Below are positions 16,810 to 25,921 of a DNA stretch of 41,757 bases, piece after piece. The number at the start of each line of letters is the position of its first letter. The stretch's first letter is position 1. Made by a program: the position numbers and the translations under genes. Source of the DNA: Geobacteraceae bacterium GWC2_53_11 (lineage in GTDB: Bacteria > Desulfobacterota > Desulfuromonadia > Geobacterales > Pseudopelobacteraceae); contig MGZJ01000081.1 of assembly GCA_001802645.1 (NCBI GenBank), positions 1 to 41,757 of the forward strand, read 5' to 3'. The notes beneath the pieces were generated by a model. It was not told the origin of the DNA. It did no database searches and saw only the letters and a program-made list of their open reading frames with translations.

Positions 16810-18120
16810 TCAGAGTCCGCTGGAAGTCACTGTCTTGCCGAAGTTAATGCCTGAAGCAAGCGCAGTTCCATTCTCATCTGTCGCCTTTACAGTAGTAACG
16901 GTAAAATCAACAGCAGATAATGTCTGACCAGTTGTACGATCAGTTAGAAACGAGAAAAGCGGACCGGTTAGTGGGTAGCCACTTGCTATTTGTAACCTCA
17001 TCTTGCGGGAGGAAACGTCCCAATACAAAACTTTAATACTTGCATTTTGATCTACTCCAGCAGCAAGCCTCAGTTTGGTTTCTAATTCTAGAAAGCTAAG
17101 TTCGGCAGCAGTTGAAGTGATTGAGACAGCAGGCATGGTTGCCGCAACAGGCATGGTAATATCCAGTATAAGTCCGTACAAAGTGCCTGCTGGAACATCA
17201 GTGCTAATGTCAAGCTGAACCCGTGACGGTGGCACATAAGTATCAATGCTTTTGGTAATAATCGGTGCAACGACAGCCTGAGTTACAGTGGTCAGCGTGG
17301 TTGGTGTGCTGGGAGCTGCAAGCGTAAACTGTTTTACGTCGCTTGTCGTAACATCAATAGAGAGAGTGCTGTCGTTCATCAATTTCGTCGGATCAGTGTT
17401 TTTATCAATGGCAGCAATAACCACATTGAGGGTATTCACCAAGTCAATCAGTGATTGCGTGTTAATTGCAGTATAATTACCGCTCGATATTGCCGCCTTC
17501 ATTGTGGTTTGCGCATCGGTTATCTGCTGCTCCAGCGCCTGAGGCGAAACATCGGTAAAGATCCTTTCAGAAAGAGTTGTCTTCTGGGTCGCAGTCAAGA
17601 CAGTTGGCTCACCAAGCACCAGATTAGTCAGACCAGCATCCGTCCCAAGTTTTTGTGAGGCAACCGTTACGGCAGCAGTAGAAACCGCACTCAGATCCTG
17701 ACTGGGTACTTCCGCGTTAGGAGCAACAAGCGCTTTTTCAACAAGTTTGCGGAGCACCTGTCCGCCACTGACCGCCTTGATAACATAATCGGCTCCAGGA
17801 GCAAGGTCGGATATTGTGAATGCGCCGGTCGCTAGATTAAGATTGGCACCTGTTGCTTCACCGACAAAAGTGCCGTCAAGCGTGTAGGCTTTTACGGTAG
17901 TTCCAGCCGGTAACGCTAATGCCACAGTTTTAGAAACTTGTTTCCCAACCAAAGAGGAAAGCGAAGGAAAAGAAACTGTTCCGCTGACTGATGTTTTTGC
18001 CGCAACCGAAGTCGGTGGTGTCGATCCACCGCCCCCTCCTCCGCCGCCCCCGCCGCCACAACCAAGGAGCGTACCCAAAATCATAATGCAGAGAGTCTTA
18101 AGTATAGCCTGTATTTTCAT
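16810..18120 (-). CDS. Large lipoprotein with polyglycine linker, unknown function
   Basis: A 436-residue lipoprotein. The signal (about 1-20) ends in a lipobox LLGC with C21 as lipidated residue, followed directly by eleven glycines and STPP, a flexible tether from the membrane. A carboxypeptidase-regulatory-like beta domain covers about 40-125 (TVKAYTLDGTFVGEATG and LAPGADYVIKAV). The remainder is rich in Thr, Ser, Ala and Val, without a recognised family. Start 18120 is chosen because it places the signal peptide at the N-terminus, with AAGGCGG upstream. It begins 33 bp after the giant surface-protein gene and is probably co-transcribed, perhaps as its membrane anchor or partner (inference). 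Confidence 0.82.
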   Translation of the reverse strand: MKIQAILKTLCIMILGTLLGCGGGGGGGGGGGSTPPTSVAAKTSVSGTVSFPSLSSLVGKQVSKTVALALPAGTTVKAYTLDGTFVGEATGANLNLATGAFTISDLAPGADYVIKAVSGGQVLRKLVEKALVAPNAEVPSQDLSAVSTAAVTVASQKLGTDAGLTNLVLGEPTVLTATQKTTLSERIFTDVSPQALEQQITDAQTTMKAAISSGNYTAINTQSLIDLVNTLNVVIAAIDKNTDPTKLMNDSTLSIDVTTSDVKQFTLAAPSTPTTLTTVTQAVVAPIITKSIDTYVPPSRVQLDISTDVPAGTLYGLILDITMPVAATMPAVSITSTAAELSFLELETKLRLAAGVDQNASIKVLYWDVSSRKMRLQIASGYPLTGPLFSFLTDRTTGQTLSAVDFTVTTVKATDENGTALASGINFGKTVTSSGL

Positions 18121-18153
18121 ATCACACCGCCTTGTCATTTTATTGTAACTCAA

Positions 18154-21100
18154 TTACCAACTTACCAGACCAACCAACTTACGAAGAGCAACTACAACAT
18201 CTGATACATCAACGACACCATCAGGGCTTGGTTTTCCTCCTACCAGCGGTGCGATGTCAATCCGTTTGAGTTGGGCTGCGCTCGGAGTGCTTCTCATAAG
18301 TGATGCCTTGAGAATTTCATTTACATCCGCAATAGTGAAGATTCCATCAGCGTTGTAATCTCCGTCAGGAAGCGCCGTAGTGAATGAGCGGTTAAGCGCA
18401 GTTACTTTGTTCCCTGCAAGGTCTTCAACATTGGCAACAGACAGGTAAATTACAGCCCCGGAAGGGAGAAGCGCAGCCGGAGTGAATGTTGCGATTTTCG
18501 TACCCGGACTATAGGTTATCGAGCCGGCGATTGGTGCCGTTGCAGTTGAAACCTGGATACTGGTGCTGCTGATCGTGCTTTCCTTTAACGCTTCGCTGAA
18601 CGTAACGGTTACCGTACTGTCATACGCCACACCGGTTGCTCCGGCAGACGGTGATGTTGCCGTGACCGCCGGCTTTACCGTATCGATGGTGTACGTTTCG
18701 GTTCTAACGGCCTCACTGTTGCCAGCCGAATCTTTTGCGAAGAATTTAAGTGTTGTTGTCGCAGAAATCGTGATAGCTGCGGTGTATTTTGTCGATGATG
18801 CCGTTGGTGTCGCACCGTTGACCGTGTAATAGATTGATGCACCGGCTTCGCTGGCGCTCAATGTGACGCTTTGCGCAGAATTATACAGCCCTCCGACAGG
18901 AGAAACCGTTGTTACAGGCAGGCTTGTATCAATAACATAAACAGCAGTCTTTATCGTTTCACTGTTCCCTGCGGTATCCCTCGCAAAGAATTTAAGGGTT
19001 GTATTGGCAGAGATCAGAATCGGCGTGGAGTAAGCTGATGATGACGTTGTCGGATCAGAGCCGTTCGTGGTGTAATAGATCGTCGCAGTTTCATTGGCAG
19101 CCAAAGTAACGTCAAATGAAGCACCATACGTACCGGCAGCGCGGGATGAAGTAGTTACCGGAGCGATCTTGTCAATGGTGTAGGCCTGAGTCTTGACCGT
19201 CTCCACATTCCCGGCAGTATCTTTCGCGAAGAACTTGAGGGTAGTATCGGCAGAGATCGAAATTGGAGCGCTGTAAACGGTTGAAGATACCGACGGAGTA
19301 GCGCCATTTGTGGTGTAATAGATCGTTGCAGTTTCATTGGCGTTCAGAGTAACGGTCTGATTAGCGTTGTACAGCCCACCGGCAGGAGAAGCAGTCGTTA
19401 CCGGCGCCGTAGCATCAGTAGTCTCTGTCGTAAAGGTCAGCGTCGTAACCGGTAAAGCATTACCAACCATATCGGTAACGGTGCTGAACTGAATACTGTA
19501 TGTTGTTCCGGGTGCCAGAGGTGCACTCGGGACAAACGTGTGTGTTTTGCTATCTGCTGTTGACGAACCAAAACCCTGAACATACTGATTTGTTGTATTG
19601 TTCTTCAAAGCTGCGGTCAAATCCGGCATACCCTTGATTGCTTCGCTGAAGGTTATGGATATTGCAGCGTTTATCGATACACCGGTTGCATTGTTAGCCG
19701 GAACAGTTGAAACAAGTGCCGGAGCTGTTGTGTCGCCAGCAGTACCTGACGTCGTTGGGGTAAAGTTGCTGCCTGTTGTGGCCTTGTTGCCATTCTGATC
19801 TCTTACACTGACAGACCACTTATACGCGGTGCCGACCAGAAGTGTCGAACTTGAAGATGAACCACTGCCGTACGTTATAGACCTGATAGAGCTGGGAATT
19901 GACCACTGTTCCCACATTTTATTATTGTTAGTGGCATTATCAACCCACAATGAATACTGATAATTTCCGGCAGGAGCAACCGTAGGCGCTGACCAACTGA
20001 AGGTTGGCACAGTGGACACCGGACTACTGATTGTCGGGTTAACCGGATAATTGTTTATGACGCCGGTAATTGCTGCGGTGACTCCAGTTTCTGTAGTTCC
20101 ATCAGAATATCTGATGGTAAATGAATAGGTATCTCCAACAACCGGGGCAACGTTATTTCCTCCCCAGAATTGGATATCCTTACCGTTATCATTTCCAATG
20201 GTAAGATCCATTGGTACATAAAATTGCGTTGAAGAGGAGGGAGCAGTATCAAGCGTAACAGAGACAGGCCGTTTTAATTGTCCTGTGACAGAGCCATTCA
20301 CATTAAACCATTCGTCGGTTCCGCTTTTAAAATGATCTGTCGTCACGCTTACAGTAGAATTTTTGCTTACCAATGCAATGGTACCCATTGCTGTTCCGGC
20401 CCCGCCAGAAAGATTGATGATCGGAGCCTGATCATTACTTGTATTTGAAATATCGCCATTGCCGATTATTCCATCTTTATTCAAATCCAGAATTACATAC
20501 ACCTCATACCCGCCATCCGGAATCCCGGAAACACTGAAAGCCTGGCTGGCTGTAGCATTGGCAATGGATGCAAAGTGCACCGAGCCGATTCCCTTATCGC
20601 TTCCCGTACCAGCAACAGCTATGAGCAGTGGGGTGCCGACAGGGATGGTTCCGTTATACGTTACCGTTCCTGAAACCGTATTCAAACCTGTTCTGGCTCC
20701 GACTGTGATCGGGCCAACTACAGCAGAGGCGGTACCAGTCAGGGTTCCTGTACGAGGTACAACCATGAAATAATAATTTGTGCCATTGGTAAGAGAACTA
20801 ATGGTAATAGGCGAATCCAGACCGGCAGGAATTGACAGTTTTTTGCCAGCAGATGAAGTACTGACCTGAGCGGTCGTATCCCAGTAGATATCGTAATAAT
20901 CGGCATCAATTACGTTGTTCACCGTATTTGGCTGCCAAGCCATGAGAACCGCCGAATCACCCGGTTTAACCTCAACATTCTGCGGTGCGCCTGGTGCAAC
21001 TTGGGCAGGCGCGTTTAAGGTAATATCTCTTGCTGTTGCAGTGCTGCCTGATGAGCTGCCAACCGGTGATGAGGCGGTACGAAAGCCGGTGTCCTGAGAA

Positions 21101-24100
21101 TCCAGATAGGCAGTAATGGTATTGCTGACATTACCGGAAGGAACGCCGCGAATCGTATAGTTTGCGGAGGTCATACCGGTCGTCCATTTAATTGCCGTAC
21201 CAAGTGTACCGTTATTGGTCTGAACACTTACATGCACATAACCGGTTTTTGTGCCGCTATAGGATATTGTGCCGGTGAAGGTAACCGGCCCGGTAGGAGT
21301 CACGCTGGAAGGAGTTGTTACCGTAATGGGGCTTGATTGTGCCGAACAGTTATTTGCCGCATCACATGCAGCTACCGAATAGCTGTAGGTTGTCATTGCA
21401 GCAACAGTTGTATCCGACCAGAAGGTGTTTGTAGCACCTGATGGCTGCGCGACGAGATTACCATCACGGAAAACTTTGTAAGAGGTAACACCCACGTTGT
21501 CCGTAGAACTGCTCCAACTGACATCAACCTGTGAAGCACTCACAGCAATGGTCGTTACATTTGCCGGAACTGTAGGAGGAATGGTGTCAGTAGTACCGCC
21601 AATCAAAGAGAACGGATAAACATTCGCATCGTTATCATTGACATCAACATCGGATGCATACCCATCACCATCTGCATCAGTGAGAGTCGAATAATTATAG
21701 CCAGTCCCATGATACCCAACCATCATAGAGCGGCTACGATTGCTATAAACCATAGTATTGCTACCATCATTACACTGAACTCTCAGCATAAGCTGCGACG
21801 GGGCAAGCGTAGCTGACGTAAAGGCTACGGAAGAAGCCTGAATCAGTGAAGACGTCACAAGAAGATCTGGAGTGCCTGTTCCATAAATATCTGTATTGGT
21901 AAACACAAGTAAATTGCACCAGGTAGTAATATCACTGATGACAGGAGCCCATGAGAAACGCATGTCACCATTTGGATCCGTAGTTACCTGAATGGTTTTC
22001 ATATCTACAACAGGTAGTGCATGTGGGGATGTCAGATAATCATAGCGGAAGGAATTATTACCGTTACTGTCAAAAGCGGTGAACTTGTACAGACCGGACT
22101 GTAGTGAGCCTGATTCATACAAACGATATTGGCCATTACCAACATTTGATGCTTGAGTCATCATATTCCTGGTAAAGCCGTTCGGTCCCTCGACACGCAA
22201 TTCAGTAATAGTCGCACTCGTGCTTGAAGCAGCAAACCATATTTCAGTTGATGCAATGCCATTGGACGGCACTGCATTTGCTATGCCGTAGTTCCCGATT
22301 GTCGGCAGAACCGCTGAGTACGGCGGCGTATCTGACAGTACGCCCACAGACCATAACCCGTTACGCCTATTACGTTGGGTGTTGTAATTGCTGCTGTCAT
22401 ACACCTCCACGCGCCATTTCACATTTGTAGAATTACCAAAAACTGAGCCAAGCGTCGAGCTGGGAACATCAATAATTGTTTGATTAAGCCGTCCAGTAGT
22501 ATAGTACGTCCCGGTAACCATATCCTTAATCTGAATACGATAATAGAGAGCACCATTGTAATCTACATTAGCCCAGCTGAAGCGAATATTGCCGTTTGAC
22601 TGTTCAATTGCTTGGTAAGTACTGTTGTCTGGTGCCGGATATACAACCGGAGTTGTCAGGGTAACATAGCTGAAGTGATCCAGTCCGTTGGCAACAAAAC
22701 GTATTTTATAGTTTCCTGCAGCAGGTGCAGGGTTGAAAAAATGTAAAAAATCGACACCATTTGATTGTTTATCAGCAACCAGGTCATATGTGTAGTAAAG
22801 CGAACCATCCGGGGCGTAAATTTCAGCTAATGTTACAAGACTTGCATCAGATGCAGAGCAAGCGGTGCCGGTCGAGTTGCATGCTGCAAAGCCAAAGTTA
22901 GCGCCCTGGGTACCATCAGCCTCAACTTGGTTAAAAGCACCTGCATAGGAATATAGAAGCATTCCTGCATTATCCGACACCTGAGGTGTGAACGGTACAT
23001 AGGACGAACTGGAACGGTTGGTCATCATATCAAATGTTGCCGATTCTGAAGCCTCAACCCTCACTTGATACGTTGTTCCAACCACCAGGCTTGCCGCAGG
23101 AACATCATCAAACCCCTGCATGGTTCTGTTGCTGAAATACACCGGAGCACCCGTTCCATCATTAATCCTTACTCTATAATTATATGTCTTTGTGTCATTC
23201 AGTGAAGCCCAACTGAGGCGATACGAGCCATCAGATTTTCGCTGGAATTGAATTTTTGTACTGTCTACAACCGGCACAGTTGCTACGCCTCCGTGAGTAT
23301 CCACGCGCTTGGACACATGCCCCTGACCATCATCAAGCGTGAATGTATATACACCTGGAGTCAGCGCAGTCGGCAACTGATAGTTAAGATCAATCTGGCC
23401 ATTGATAAACGGCTTAATGTCTGCATTTGTAAATGAATAGTTGAAGCCGTTCGGCCCGGTAACTGTGGCCGTTACATTTGTTGTCGGAGAAAGCGCCGTA
23501 GCATTTTTGACTAACATGTCAAGAGAATCTGCCTCGACTCCACTAGACAAAGTACCATGATACACACCGGCTGAAGAAATAGCCGGAAAAGCAGTGTCAA
23601 CAGCAATATTAAGAGTACCCTGTGCTGTCGCAGAAACGGAATCCGTGACTTGTACAGTAAAAGCATAATTGCCCGTTGCCGTATTAGAAACAGTTCCAGA
23701 GAGGACGCCAGTACTGCTTAACGTAAGCCCCCCCGGGATTGAGCCTGTCGCAATTGAGAATGTATATGGTGGTATGCCGCCAGTTGCATTAATCTGCTGT
23801 GAATAGGCATAACCTGCTACACCATTCGGTAACGACGTTGTGCTGATTGCAAGCGGAGACGTTGCCGTTGCCGTTGCTGTTACAGGAGTTGAAGATGCAG
23901 AGCAATTGCCAGCCGCATCACATGCCACCACGGTGTAGTTGTAGGGAACGCCGGTGGTTACCGTAGTGTCGGACAGGGAAGTGTTGGTTGCACCAAAAAG
24001 CTGGTCGAAAATCGAACCATTACGGTAAATGGTGTAATAGTTAACTCCGACATTATCGGTGGCAGCATTCCACGTAACATTTATCTGATTGGAATTCACT

Positions 24101-25779
24101 CCTGCGGCGGTAACGCCGCTGGGAACCGATGGTGCCTGACTGTCTCCGGTTGTGCCATAGGTAAAGCTGGCTTGCTGCGTTGCGGAGTTGCCTGACGCAT
24201 CAAAAACCGAAACTTTCCAATTATAAGCAGTATTGTCAGTCAGCGCTGTCTGGCTTGCACTACCGTCAAAGTTAAAGTTTACGGAAGTTGCAGCACTGGA
24301 CATTTCCTTTGGATCCCAGAATATGCCGCCTCCATTTTGCTGTTCGAGAGACACCTGATAACCGTAGAATCCGGCTGGGGGGGAGGCCGGTGCCGACCAT
24401 GTCAAAGCAGGAGTGGCATTGAATGCCGTTGCGCCAACCGGTGAAACAGGGGTGGCAAAACTGTTCAACACACCGGTAACCGAGCCGGTGATAGTTCCGA
24501 TACTCAGATCGGAATAGGTAACATTAAACGTATAGGTATCATTGATCTGTGGAACCACGGAGGCGATCCCGGCCCAACTGTTGAACCTGCCGTAATCATC
24601 CAGGGCAATGTCAAGCGGACCGGTTACATTTGATCCAGTAATCAAAGTAACTTTAACCGGACGTTTGTACTTCCCTTCAATTTCAAAATTGAGTCCGTAA
24701 CTTTCATTGAAATCGTCTTTCCAATGATTAGTGCGAACGGAAGCTGCCGATTCCAGAGCGGAACTCAGGGTAATATCAGCATTTGTAGCTGGGCCGTTAG
24801 CAACAGTCACTACTGGTGCCACAGCGTCACTAACATCCAGATCTCCTGCATCCATCAAGCTGTTGCCGTTCAAATCAAAGAATGCATATACCCGATAGGT
24901 ACCATTTGGAACACTGCTAACCGTATAACTTTGGGGAGAAACCGGCGATACGACCTTGGTCATATAAATCTGGGAAGGAGGACCATTCTGGTTGTTGTCA
25001 ACCACCGCAAGCAACAAAGGCTTACCCAGCGTACTGCCGGTAAATGTCACCGTTCCGGAGACAGAGTAGCCGCCGAGAGCCGACCCGATAAACACGGAAT
25101 TTGCATGAGTTGCCGGAAGACTTTCATTGGCACCGATTTTTGCGGTGACGGCAAAATAGAGGGTGGCTCCATTTGCTATGGGCGTTCCGCTTGAAACGGT
25201 CGTCAAATCCGTCAGGATCAGTCCGCGCATATCGCCGGTTGCAGGAATGTTTATCAGACTGCCACCTTGGGTGGCATATGTACCGACGACATCGCTTGAG
25301 GTACTCCAGAACAAGCCATATTTGTCGGCCAACTCGCCTTGGCCGTTGTTAATGCTGTTCCACATGACCAACGCGCTATTATCTGACGGCAACACAATAA
25401 GCCCGTTTGGCGCAGGAACGGTTGAAACCGTGGGCGTGGTCAACGCTACATTGACTCCGCCTGTATTTGCAGTCACGCTGATGGAGCTGGAAACACCAGA
25501 AGGGTCACTGGCATGACGGCTGCCAGTATCCAAGACATCCTCGAACGCAGTCACGACATAATTGCCCGCTGGGACACCCTGTATCGTGAAGATCCCCGGA
25601 GCACTTGCGATGCTGGTGCCAAAATTGCCATTCTGAGTTCGAATACTCAGGTAGACCGTTTTGGCGTGCGTAGATGTCACTGTACCGCTGATATCAAACG
25701 CCAGCGCCGCTGTCGAAAAGACCGACAGTAGCAAAACCAACGACAACAGGTACTTCCATAATCCGGCATTCTTTTTCAT
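18154..25779 (-). CDS. Giant multi-domain secreted surface protein (2541 residues)
   Basis: Signal peptide 1-27. Two copies of a long module, about 28-545 and 1494-2012, share the order TIQGVPAGNY / TIRGVPSGN, PLLLAV / PLLIAV and a closing PAGFYGYQ / PAGNYQYS block. After the first copy come an FN3 domain (about 547-640), a putative-Ig (He_PIG) domain (640-727), three related beta modules (730-1360), a calcium-binding DADGDGY motif (about 1364) and a second FN3 (1397-1490). After the second copy come a Big_5 domain (2014-2119), three 81-residue chitobiase C-terminal-type repeats (2122-2365), another Big_5 (2366-2467) and a dockerin-like tail (2470-2541). No LPXTG or barrel is seen. The role is probably adhesion or matrix; the gene continues into the lipoprotein gene 33 bp downstream. 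Confidence 0.9.
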   Translation of the reverse strand: MKKNAGLWKYLLSLVLLLSVFSTAALAFDISGTVTSTHAKTVYLSIRTQNGNFGTSIASAPGIFTIQGVPAGNYVVTAFEDVLDTGSRHASDPSGVSSSISVTANTGGVNVALTTPTVSTVPAPNGLIVLPSDNSALVMWNSINNGQGELADKYGLFWSTSSDVVGTYATQGGSLINIPATGDMRGLILTDLTTVSSGTPIANGATLYFAVTAKIGANESLPATHANSVFIGSALGGYSVSGTVTFTGSTLGKPLLLAVVDNNQNGPPSQIYMTKVVSPVSPQSYTVSSVPNGTYRVYAFFDLNGNSLMDAGDLDVSDAVAPVVTVANGPATNADITLSSALESAASVRTNHWKDDFNESYGLNFEIEGKYKRPVKVTLITGSNVTGPLDIALDDYGRFNSWAGIASVVPQINDTYTFNVTYSDLSIGTITGSVTGVLNSFATPVSPVGATAFNATPALTWSAPASPPAGFYGYQVSLEQQNGGGIFWDPKEMSSAATSVNFNFDGSASQTALTDNTAYNWKVSVFDASGNSATQQASFTYGTTGDSQAPSVPSGVTAAGVNSNQINVTWNAATDNVGVNYYTIYRNGSIFDQLFGATNTSLSDTTVTTGVPYNYTVVACDAAGNCSASSTPVTATATATSPLAISTTSLPNGVAGYAYSQQINATGGIPPYTFSIATGSIPGGLTLSSTGVLSGTVSNTATGNYAFTVQVTDSVSATAQGTLNIAVDTAFPAISSAGVYHGTLSSGVEADSLDMLVKNATALSPTTNVTATVTGPNGFNYSFTNADIKPFINGQIDLNYQLPTALTPGVYTFTLDDGQGHVSKRVDTHGGVATVPVVDSTKIQFQRKSDGSYRLSWASLNDTKTYNYRVRINDGTGAPVYFSNRTMQGFDDVPAASLVVGTTYQVRVEASESATFDMMTNRSSSSYVPFTPQVSDNAGMLLYSYAGAFNQVEADGTQGANFGFAACNSTGTACSASDASLVTLAEIYAPDGSLYYTYDLVADKQSNGVDFLHFFNPAPAAGNYKIRFVANGLDHFSYVTLTTPVVYPAPDNSTYQAIEQSNGNIRFSWANVDYNGALYYRIQIKDMVTGTYYTTGRLNQTIIDVPSSTLGSVFGNSTNVKWRVEVYDSSNYNTQRNRRNGLWSVGVLSDTPPYSAVLPTIGNYGIANAVPSNGIASTEIWFAASSTSATITELRVEGPNGFTRNMMTQASNVGNGQYRLYESGSLQSGLYKFTAFDSNGNNSFRYDYLTSPHALPVVDMKTIQVTTDPNGDMRFSWAPVISDITTWCNLLVFTNTDIYGTGTPDLLVTSSLIQASSVAFTSATLAPSQLMLRVQCNDGSNTMVYSNRSRSMMVGYHGTGYNYSTLTDADGDGYASDVDVNDNDANVYPFSLIGGTTDTIPPTVPANVTTIAVSASQVDVSWSSSTDNVGVTSYKVFRDGNLVAQPSGATNTFWSDTTVAAMTTYSYSVAACDAANNCSAQSSPITVTTPSSVTPTGPVTFTGTISYSGTKTGYVHVSVQTNNGTLGTAIKWTTGMTSANYTIRGVPSGNVSNTITAYLDSQDTGFRTASSPVGSSSGSTATARDITLNAPAQVAPGAPQNVEVKPGDSAVLMAWQPNTVNNVIDADYYDIYWDTTAQVSTSSAGKKLSIPAGLDSPITISSLTNGTNYYFMVVPRTGTLTGTASAVVGPITVGARTGLNTVSGTVTYNGTIPVGTPLLIAVAGTGSDKGIGSVHFASIANATASQAFSVSGIPDGGYEVYVILDLNKDGIIGNGDISNTSNDQAPIINLSGGAGTAMGTIALVSKNSTVSVTTDHFKSGTDEWFNVNGSVTGQLKRPVSVTLDTAPSSSTQFYVPMDLTIGNDNGKDIQFWGGNNVAPVVGDTYSFTIRYSDGTTETGVTAAITGVINNYPVNPTISSPVSTVPTFSWSAPTVAPAGNYQYSLWVDNATNNNKMWEQWSIPSSIRSITYGSGSSSSSTLLVGTAYKWSVSVRDQNGNKATTGSNFTPTTSGTAGDTTAPALVSTVPANNATGVSINAAISITFSEAIKGMPDLTAALKNNTTNQYVQGFGSSTADSKTHTFVPSAPLAPGTTYSIQFSTVTDMVGNALPVTTLTFTTETTDATAPVTTASPAGGLYNANQTVTLNANETATIYYTTNGATPSVSSTVYSAPISISADTTLKFFAKDTAGNVETVKTQAYTIDKIAPVTTSSRAAGTYGASFDVTLAANETATIYYTTNGSDPTTSSSAYSTPILISANTTLKFFARDTAGNSETIKTAVYVIDTSLPVTTVSPVGGLYNSAQSVTLSASEAGASIYYTVNGATPTASSTKYTAAITISATTTLKFFAKDSAGNSEAVRTETYTIDTVKPAVTATSPSAGATGVAYDSTVTVTFSEALKESTISSTSIQVSTATAPIAGSITYSPGTKIATFTPAALLPSGAVIYLSVANVEDLAGNKVTALNRSFTTALPDGDYNADGIFTIADVNEILKASLMRSTPSAAQLKRIDIAPLVGGKPSPDGVVDVSDVVVALRKLVGLVSW
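18685..19413 (-). repeat. Three tandem ~81-codon chitobiase_C-type repeats inside the giant gene
   Basis: Units at about 19171-19413, 18931-19170 and 18685-18930. Each begins with (A/L)PVTT and contains IYYT(T/V)NG, a T-rich strand and LKFFA(K/R)D(T/S)AGN, ending YxID. Protein identity between units is high by eye, so this is a recent duplication and a likely site of copy-number change. Confidence 0.85.
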
Positions 25780-25921
25780 AATTCCTCCTGACCTGTTTCT
25801 GTTACTGGACTCGAAATTTTAAAAGACATTTCTATTAAAGTGTAAACACGCATCTGGTTAACTTATTCTTCCGGTATAAATATTACAATATAAAATATTT
25901 CAACAAACCCAATAGATATAA
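25780..25921. other. AT-rich gap upstream of the giant surface-protein gene
   Basis: 142 bp between the cyclase stop and the surface-protein ATG. A good ribosome-binding site (AGGAGG) lies just before the ATG at 25779. The minus strand has TTGAAA followed 17 bases later by TTTATA, a weak promoter candidate. No riboswitch or GEMM-like conserved core was seen. Confidence 0.45.

Noticed and set aside
18027-18062. Phase-variable homopolymer tract in the lipoprotein gene
   Set aside because: The eleven glycines are encoded by mixed GGN codons with no long single-base run, so slippage is unlikely to be frequent.
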